From: Candidatus Methanomarinus sp. HR1
GTDB taxonomy: Archaea; Halobacteriota; Methanosarcinia; Methanosarcinales; Methanocomedenaceae
Assembly: GCA_002926195.1 (NCBI GenBank)
Contig: MZXQ01000092.1
Location: 1 to 9,545 of the forward strand
Direction of reading: 5' to 3'
DNA length: 9,545 nucleotides
Made by a program: the position numbers and the translations under genes. The notes beneath the pieces are model-generated. The model saw nothing but the letters and a program-made list of their open reading frames with translations. It was not told the origin of the DNA and made no database searches. Below, one piece after another: positions 4,952 through 9,545 of the stretch. Numbering within the stretch: position 1 is the first letter of the stretch; each line of letters starts with the position of its first letter.

Positions 4952-7228
4952 CTACTTTTTATTTACAGGTATAGTAAAAATAAACTTACTGCCTATATCC
5001 GGTTCACTATCAATCCAAACCTTACCGCCATGCATTTCCACATACCGCTTGACAAGAATAAGACCTAATCCTGTCCCTTCATATTCTCGTGATGTAGATG
5101 CATCTAATTGCACAAATGGATTAAACAGTTTAACCTGATCTTCCTTTGAGATCCCGATTCCAGTATCTATAACTTTAATCTGTGACATATTTCCACCCCG
5201 TCTGCCCACAACCGTAACTGATCCGCCGTTTGATGTGAACTTGATGGCATTGCTAATAAGGTTATAAAGGATCTGTTTGAATTTATCCATATCTGCATTA
5301 ATTGTGGTAAGTTCCTTATCAACTGCCATATTTAGTGTAATATTCTTCTTCAATGCAACAGGTGATAACAGTATAATTGATTCTTCGATCACTGCACTTA
5401 CATTAAAATCTTCATGTATTAACTCCATCTTTCCGGCTTCTACATTTGCAAGGTCAAGTATTCCATTGATAAGTCTAAGTAGATGCTTGCCACTTACCAA
5501 TACATTGCCAATATATCTGGATTGTTTTTCACTTAAAGGACCGACAGTTTCATCGTGCAGTATATAAGAGAAACCAATAATGGAATTAAGTGGAGTTCTC
5601 AGTTCATGGCTCATATTAGTTAAAAATTCGGATTTAGTCTGATTGGCTGTCTCCAGTTCGTGTGATCTCATCTCCAGTTCATCACGCTGGTTCTTTAATC
5701 TGGCTGCCATCTCCTGTACCTCCATAAAGGTATTTGCATTACTGACAGCAACAGCATACTGATCAATAACACGTTTTAGAAATATAAGCACATCAGGTGG
5801 AATGCTTTTGTTGTGGCAGGTAACTACCACACCCAGCAGTGTATTCTTGAAGATCATGGGTGTACTGATAATGGTTGCAGGAATAATGTGGTTTGATCCG
5901 GATTTGATCGTGTATATAGTATCTTTCGGAATACTGGCTAACACGATCATCTCTTGCTCCTGAGCAGCCTTGCCCACAATACCCTCACCGGGTGAGAAAT
6001 CCTGCTCAACAACCGTTTTTTCCATACCTGCGGTAACATTCGGGACAATCATCTTACTGTCCAGATCATATAGATAAACAGCACCTGCCTGTGCATCAGT
6101 ATATTTCATAAGACTATCCAAACCTTCGGTGAATATTGTATGCAAGTCTAAGGTTTTATTACAAATTATCAGGATATCGCTATATGCAGCTTCCATTTTC
6201 TCAGTCTGCTTGCGTTCGGTTATATCCCTCACTACCGCTACCGAACCCATTAATTTACCATCTATAAACCTTGGAGAATGTTTTGCAGAAAACCATCGAG
6301 TCTTACTCTTGATCTTGAGCCAGTAATCATATTCAGCCACTTGCCATTTCCTGATCTTATCAAATGCATCTGAGAAGATCTTGTTAAGATGAGGGGGCAT
6401 TACTTCATAGGGGGTCTTTCCTATAAATTCATCTGGTGGCATATATAGCTGCTCAGAAATAGAATTTTGGGTGAGAATGAACCTATCATCTTGATCGAAC
6501 ACAAAGACCGGATCGTCGATGGAGGATAGTATGCTGTTGAGCTTGCTTTCGGAATCCTTTAAATCCTCCTCTTTTTGCGCAACATCTTCCAAAATGCTCA
6601 GCAGTGACTTTCTGGCTTGTTCTGATTCTCCATAAAGCCCTTGAAGTTTCTTCTGGCTGGAGATCAGTTGCTCTGTCTTCTTCGTTAGTTCCTTTTCTGT
6701 TTTCTCTCTCACCTGTATTTCCTTAATGATATTCTCATGAGCTTTACAAGCTTCTATAGCAACGCTTAACTTTTTAGAAAGACTGGCAAGCAGATTTGCT
6801 AAAGGTTCATCTGCTATTTTCCTGCTGGCATAGACCAGATGAAGAATCGCCACATTGGTTACAGGCACAATCAATACAGATTCTTCTTTTTCTGTTAGGA
6901 CAGGACAATACTGCAAAAAATCTTTGTCATCTTTGTATTTAAGCACAAATTGCTGTCTTTTTTGTATTTGATTTAAAACATTCCGAAGATCCATTTTTTC
7001 GCTTTGTATCAGAACATCTCCTATATTAATTCCGGCAATTGCCACTGGTTGAAGTTCTTGCTTTTTATTCTTGACCCAGATAATACCGCGATGAGCATTC
7101 GTTTTATGCACAATTGTATGAATAACTTCGTGAAGCATTTCTGATAGGTTCAAACTGTTACCAATGGCAAGCGCACACTCATAAGAAACAGCAAGGTTTT
7201 GAAGAGAAGATCTCATTGGTTTTTCCAT
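4952..7228 (-). CDS. Soluble sensor histidine kinase (GAF-PAS-GAF-HisKA-HATPase)
   Basis: This is a 758-residue hybrid-free histidine kinase. There is no signal peptide or membrane segment, so it should sense a cytosolic cue. Domains in order are: a GAF-like domain (about 12-165); a coiled coil rich in E and K (165-235); a PAS domain (about 228-340) ending in the usual VVRDITERKQ; a second GAF domain (about 345-500) with FSPGEGIVGKAA (411-422); a short coiled coil (500-530); HisKA with the phospho-accepting H541 in MSHELRTPLN; and a HATPase with N-box LYNLISNAIKF (654-664), G1 box DTGIGI (688-693), F box FNPFVQLD (702-709) and G2 box GTGLGL (718-723). All catalytic motifs look intact. There is no receiver domain, and no response regulator is encoded in the window, so its partner is unknown. 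It is the last gene of a three-gene unit; its ATG lies three bases after the upstream stop, so translation is probably coupled. The ligand cannot be read from the sequence. Confidence 0.95.
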   Translation of the reverse strand: MEKPMRSSLQNLAVSYECALAIGNSLNLSEMLHEVIHTIVHKTNAHRGIIWVKNKKQELQPVAIAGINIGDVLIQSEKMDLRNVLNQIQKRQQFVLKYKDDKDFLQYCPVLTEKEESVLIVPVTNVAILHLVYASRKIADEPLANLLASLSKKLSVAIEACKAHENIIKEIQVREKTEKELTKKTEQLISSQKKLQGLYGESEQARKSLLSILEDVAQKEEDLKDSESKLNSILSSIDDPVFVFDQDDRFILTQNSISEQLYMPPDEFIGKTPYEVMPPHLNKIFSDAFDKIRKWQVAEYDYWLKIKSKTRWFSAKHSPRFIDGKLMGSVAVVRDITERKQTEKMEAAYSDILIICNKTLDLHTIFTEGLDSLMKYTDAQAGAVYLYDLDSKMIVPNVTAGMEKTVVEQDFSPGEGIVGKAAQEQEMIVLASIPKDTIYTIKSGSNHIIPATIISTPMIFKNTLLGVVVTCHNKSIPPDVLIFLKRVIDQYAVAVSNANTFMEVQEMAARLKNQRDELEMRSHELETANQTKSEFLTNMSHELRTPLNSIIGFSYILHDETVGPLSEKQSRYIGNVLVSGKHLLRLINGILDLANVEAGKMELIHEDFNVSAVIEESIILLSPVALKKNITLNMAVDKELTTINADMDKFKQILYNLISNAIKFTSNGGSVTVVGRRGGNMSQIKVIDTGIGISKEDQVKLFNPFVQLDASTSREYEGTGLGLILVKRYVEMHGGKVWIDSEPDIGSKFIFTIPVNKK

Positions 7229-7231
7229 AAT

Positions 7232-7525
7232 TTATTCTTCCATACCGATAACTATAGTCTTATTGTACAATTCAATATATTTATCCCCGGTAGAAGCAAT
7301 TTTAGCTTGTTCGGCAGCTGTTCTTGCAGCTGCTATTAATTTATCAGGGTATCCTTTCGTAACCACCAGCACAAAGTTTTCAGGCATTTCACCGGCCACT
7401 AAAAGGCTGTTTTCTTCCCCGACAAACAAAAGAATGCCTTTAGCATTATCTTTACTTAGTTCCTTCAGGAATGGCAGCCACCCTTCCGGTTTTTGCCCAT
7501 CATAGAACTTTATCTTTTGAAACAT
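7232..7525 (-). CDS. Uncharacterised 97-residue protein in the sensor operon
   Basis: I do not recognise this family. The protein is soluble and looks alpha/beta: beta strands are likely at ILLFVG (31-36), SLLVAG (40-45), FVLVVT (51-56) and KTIVIG (89-94), with an alanine-rich helix at about 61-78 (DKLIAAARTAAEQAKI). No cysteine, metal motif or membrane segment is present. It lies 23 bp after the PocR-PAS gene and 3 bp before the kinase, so it is almost certainly co-expressed and translated with the kinase. A GGGAAGATC stretch just before the ATG gives a plausible ribosome site. A role as a small partner or adaptor of the neighbouring sensors is inferred from position alone. Confidence 0.85.
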   Translation of the reverse strand: MFQKIKFYDGQKPEGWLPFLKELSKDNAKGILLFVGEENSLLVAGEMPENFVLVVTKGYPDKLIAAARTAAEQAKIASTGDKYIELYNKTIVIGMEE

Positions 7526-7548
7526 GATCTTCCCTATTCAATTTTCAA

Positions 7549-8739
7549 TTATTTGCTATAATCTCTATATTTCTTGTTTTTACCAAGTTGTTCTAACAAC
7601 TCGTTCACCTCTTGTTTTAGTCCAATAACACGTTCCTCTCGACCCAGAGTAGCACGATAAAAAGTTTCAAGCTCGTTCATCCTTTTTAGGAGTTCCTTCT
7701 CAGCCAGCTTGCACTCGGTGATGTCGCGGGAAATCTCGATGACGGCAACGGGCCTACCTTCATTGTCACGGATAGCCACGTTGGCGGTACAAGCGTATTG
7801 CAGAGTCTGCCCTGCGCGAGTTTGAACCATGGTTTCGTGTTCATGAAGCTGTTCATCCTCGAATGCTTTCAAGGTGATACAGGGGAACGGTTCACAGGGT
7901 TTATTTCTGCCATGATAGACTTTATAGCATTTCTTGCCGATGATGTCGTCGCCGAACAGACCTTTGGCCACGTCATTGGCCCATAGAATGTTCAGGTCCT
8001 TATCCACCATGCTTATGTGGTCGCCGAGCGACTGGAGCATTGCGCTCAACTTTCCTTCTGACTCCCGCAGCGCTTCCTCCGTGCTTTTTCGCTCGACAAT
8101 CTCATGCTTCAGTTCCTTGTTCGCTTCTGCCAGTTCTACGGTGCGTTCCAGCACGCGCCTTTCCAGGTCGTCGTGCGCTACCTGAAGCGCATCGTTGACC
8201 CGACTCAGTTCTAATGCCTGCGCACCTCTCCTTGCGATGGTCTCTACGATCTTAAACAACAGAATCGAATAGTTCAAGATCACATCTTCTCCGACCACAC
8301 GCATCTTCTCTGCTTCTTTTCTGAGCAGCCCCGGATCAAGGTCGATCTCGATCGCTATCTCTTCGAGATTTTGGAGTTGCTCTGTAGAAAACTTCACAGG
8401 TATGAACTGCCCGGCAAACATCGTTCCATTATGCTCACCATCGATTATGATCGGCGAAACGAAATGCCCGCCGTGTGCAAAGCAGTAGAAGATCTCTGAC
8501 TTTTCTGACCCAAACGCAATCTTCTCCATCTCCATAAACGACCGGAAACAGCGATCTTTTCCTTTATCTGTCGATTGGATCAGGGAGCAAAATCCAGTCG
8601 GATCGGTAAACTTTGTCAGAAGCTTGCCTTCAGGCGAAAGGATCACAGAAGAGATTCCAACGGCTCTTGCAAAGCTATTCTGAATAGCTTGAAGTTCATC
8701 AAGGTCAATAAATTCCTCTAATGATAATGTTTTTTTCAT
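7549..8739 (-). CDS. PocR-PAS sensory protein without kinase domain
   Basis: The N-terminal PocR ligand-binding domain (about 10-172 counting from the upstream ATG) has the cysteine pattern C54, C67, C89 with FCSLIQ, DRCFRS and CFAHGG, then GTMFAGQFIP. PocR domains are predicted to bind small hydrocarbon derivatives, as in the propanediol-responsive regulator PocR. A coiled coil (about 175-230) leads to a PAS domain (about 228-345) with a cysteine-containing loop CYKVYHGRNKPCEPFPC (274-290) and the ending ISRDITE. The C-terminal helix (RMNELETFYRATLGREERV) resembles a linker that often precedes histidine kinase cores, yet no HisKA, HATPase, GGDEF or DNA-binding domain follows. It probably signals through a partner, plausibly the kinase of the same operon. 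The frame also opens at 8748, but the ATG at 8739 has GGATG six bases before it or would be leaderless from the TATA box, so I prefer it (396 residues). The gene looks richer in G and C than its neighbours. Confidence 0.9.
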   Translation of the reverse strand: MKKTLSLEEFIDLDELQAIQNSFARAVGISSVILSPEGKLLTKFTDPTGFCSLIQSTDKGKDRCFRSFMEMEKIAFGSEKSEIFYCFAHGGHFVSPIIIDGEHNGTMFAGQFIPVKFSTEQLQNLEEIAIEIDLDPGLLRKEAEKMRVVGEDVILNYSILLFKIVETIARRGAQALELSRVNDALQVAHDDLERRVLERTVELAEANKELKHEIVERKSTEEALRESEGKLSAMLQSLGDHISMVDKDLNILWANDVAKGLFGDDIIGKKCYKVYHGRNKPCEPFPCITLKAFEDEQLHEHETMVQTRAGQTLQYACTANVAIRDNEGRPVAVIEISRDITECKLAEKELLKRMNELETFYRATLGREERVIGLKQEVNELLEQLGKNKKYRDYSK

Positions 8740-8758
8740 GTCCAACATCCCATTTTAG

Positions 8759-8766
8759 TATATATT
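8759..8766 (-). promoter_or_regulatory. TATA box of the PocR-PAS operon
   Basis: On the minus strand AATATATA is centred about 24 bases upstream of the ATG at 8739. By archaeal spacing the transcript would begin at or next to that ATG, which supports a leaderless mRNA and the shorter start over the ATG at 8748. Confidence 0.5.
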
Positions 8767-8908
8767 TCATATGCGAAAACGTATGTTATCTAACCTTATT
8801 CTACAGTAATCCGGTTATTGTTCTAGAAACTGTATTTATTGGATTATCTTTAATTATCAAGTTGAGTGCCATTTTCTACAGGTCCATCATTGGCAGTGTA
8901 ACTTTTTT

Positions 8909-8931
8909 TATGTAATGTAGATTATTACATA
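8909..8931. promoter_or_regulatory. Perfect 8-bp inverted repeat, possible operator
   Basis: TATGTAAT (8909-8916) and ATTACATA (8924-8931) are perfect inverted repeats with a 7-bp spacer, giving a dyad of the size bound by dimeric helix-turn-helix regulators. It lies about 170 bp upstream of the PocR-PAS start, far for a core archaeal operator, and AT-rich DNA produces such dyads by chance. Support is limited. Confidence 0.25.
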
Positions 8932-9194
8932 TTAATTAATCCCTTACATATGATTTTCCAGTAACACTGGTGAAGTTATAGGACTGCAGGTTGTTCTATC
9001 CACCAGGTTCTTCACTGGGCTCGGTTTAAATATTCGGGACCAGTTTTTACTCGGGCACAGTATTCATGTTCAACTGATTCGTAACACTTTTTAACAATAA
9101 CTCACTTTTCGCAGGTAAATCTTAAAACCTAAACATATTTAACATTTCCCATCCCTTTTATCAGTGAAATCATCTGAGGGGATGAATTAACTAT

Positions 9195-9281
9195 ATGAAT
9201 ATTACAACTACATCACTTTCTCATCTTGGAATTGTTGCTGGAATATTTGATGAAGTATATTGGGGAAACTATTCTTTATAA
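9195..9281 (+). pseudogene. Truncated IS1634-like transposase N-terminus (DUF4277-type)
   Basis: An ATG at 9195 opens a 28-codon frame whose first 20 residues include LSHLGIVAGIFDE. This resembles the extreme N-terminus of IS1634-type transposases (DUF4277), which typically begin with a segment like LDHLGLVAGICDE. After residue 20 the similarity stops, the frame reads VYWGNYSL and ends at TAA. A complete transposase of this family is several hundred residues, so nearly everything is missing. GAGGGGATGA lies about 16 bp upstream and could be the remains of its ribosome site. The match is by memory over a short segment, so confidence is moderate. Confidence 0.5.
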
Positions 9282-9408
9282 TGTCAGGATAATTTGGATC
9301 GCAATCTGTGACTATTGCATATGCTGGCTTATCTTTTAGACCTTCATTAAGAAAAGATTTAATTGTATCACTTTTTTTATTTTCTCTAACTTCTTCCTTT
9401 ATTATTAA
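9208..9408 (-). pseudogene. Internal fragment of a DDE transposase
   Basis: The minus strand has a 66-codon open stretch bounded by stops and lacking an ATG. Its core reads DTIKSFLNEGLK, then AYAIVTDCDPNYPDII, KNSFPNILHQIF. This resembles the catalytic region of archaeal DDE transposases, where a VTDxxxxYP segment (first or second catalytic Asp, here in VTDCD) is followed by an FPxxxHQxCxFH segment. Similarity ends after HQIF, and the remaining residues (QQQFQDEKVM) overlap the oppositely oriented fragment at 9195-9257. It is a non-functional remnant. The family cannot be named from this much sequence. Confidence 0.5.
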
Positions 9409-9509
9409 TTAGAGACTTCGTATGCCATGAATTATGATGATTATTAGTGATACTTAAGTCTTTCTAAAATATTTGCTTGTTAGAAGAAGATTGGGTGAGG
9501 GGAATTAAA

Positions 9510-9518
9510 CCTTATATA
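9510..9518 (+). promoter_or_regulatory. Possible TATA box near the window end
   Basis: CCTTATATA is followed by about 27 bp to the window end, so a transcript starting near 9540 would serve a gene outside the window. The sequence is nearly symmetrical (CTATATAAG on the other strand) and could equally face left. No coding sequence is visible to support either direction. Confidence 0.25.
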
Positions 9519-9545
9519 GCCTTAAGTCCTGACTGTGTAAAGGGG

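Larger units (their letters stand above)
8749..9194. other. Intergenic stretch without an intact gene
   Basis: Apart from the TATA box and the inverted repeat listed separately, I see no supported gene here. A short dyad CCAGT-AAC-ACTGG lies at 8958-8970. The part from about 8950 to 9100 is less AT-rich than its surroundings and has stop codons every 20-35 codons in all frames I read, so it may be a decayed coding sequence, the outer end of a mobile element or a structured RNA. None of these is demonstrated. Confidence 0.5.

Noticed and set aside
8734..8748. The upstream ATG at 8748 as start of the PocR-PAS protein
   Set aside because: GGG directly abuts it, leaving no room for a ribosome site, and the TATA position predicts a transcript start downstream of it. 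The ATG at 8739 fits better, though the difference is only three residues.
8721..8915. A 64-codon + strand open frame over the PocR-PAS promoter
   Set aside because: It overlaps the start of the PocR-PAS gene in antisense, lacks a ribosome site, and reads as AT-rich hydrophobic translation of promoter DNA.

Overview
The window looks archaeal, most likely from the Methanosarcinales or a close relative (methanogen or ANME-type). The lineage is inferred from gene content. The evidence is a PurP-family ligase (an archaeal purine enzyme family), a CDKAL1-type methylthiotransferase, a hexulose-6-phosphate synthase fused to an RraA-like domain, AT-rich promoters with TATA boxes, and Shine-Dalgarno sites of the AGGTGAT type. 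I cannot settle the genus.

Layout. (1) At 1-500 a small DUF4870-type membrane protein gene runs on the + strand and converges on a minus-strand tRNA-Gly(CCC) gene, with oligo-T termination signals (minus-strand sense) in the 19-bp gap. (2) At 533-648 lies a 116-bp intergenic element built from a chain of inverted repeats. (3) At 780-4521 a + strand housekeeping cluster encodes a PurP-family protein, a tRNA t6A methylthiotransferase (the two share one base in TAATG), and the Hps-RraA fusion, which probably has its own promoter and a near-leaderless start. (4) At 4523-4883 a second copy of the inverted-repeat element is expanded by five identical 49-bp tandem units. (5) At 4952-8739 a minus-strand signalling operon encodes, in transcription order, a PocR-PAS sensor without a kinase domain, an unrecognised 97-residue protein, and a soluble GAF-PAS-GAF histidine kinase. 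(6) At 8749-9545 there is about 800 bp without an intact gene. It holds the operon promoter, a perfect 8-bp inverted repeat, and two overlapping, oppositely oriented transposase remnants.

How the genes may work together. In archaea without an oxidative pentose phosphate pathway, Hps run in reverse supplies ribulose 5-phosphate, and hence PRPP, while releasing formaldehyde. PurP-family enzymes use formate and an intermediate made from PRPP. Their adjacency suggests a pentose, one-carbon and purine theme, with a tRNA-modification gene between them. The signalling operon is separate and converges on the cluster; the expanded repeat sits between the two converging units.

The most unusual item is the two-copy hairpin element. 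Two direct-orientation copies, 109/116 identical by eye outside the insertion, bracket the three-gene cluster, and one has grown a homogeneous array that would fold as alternating stem-loops. The second is the PurP homologue, which lacks the glycine-rich loop expected of canonical AICAR ligases.
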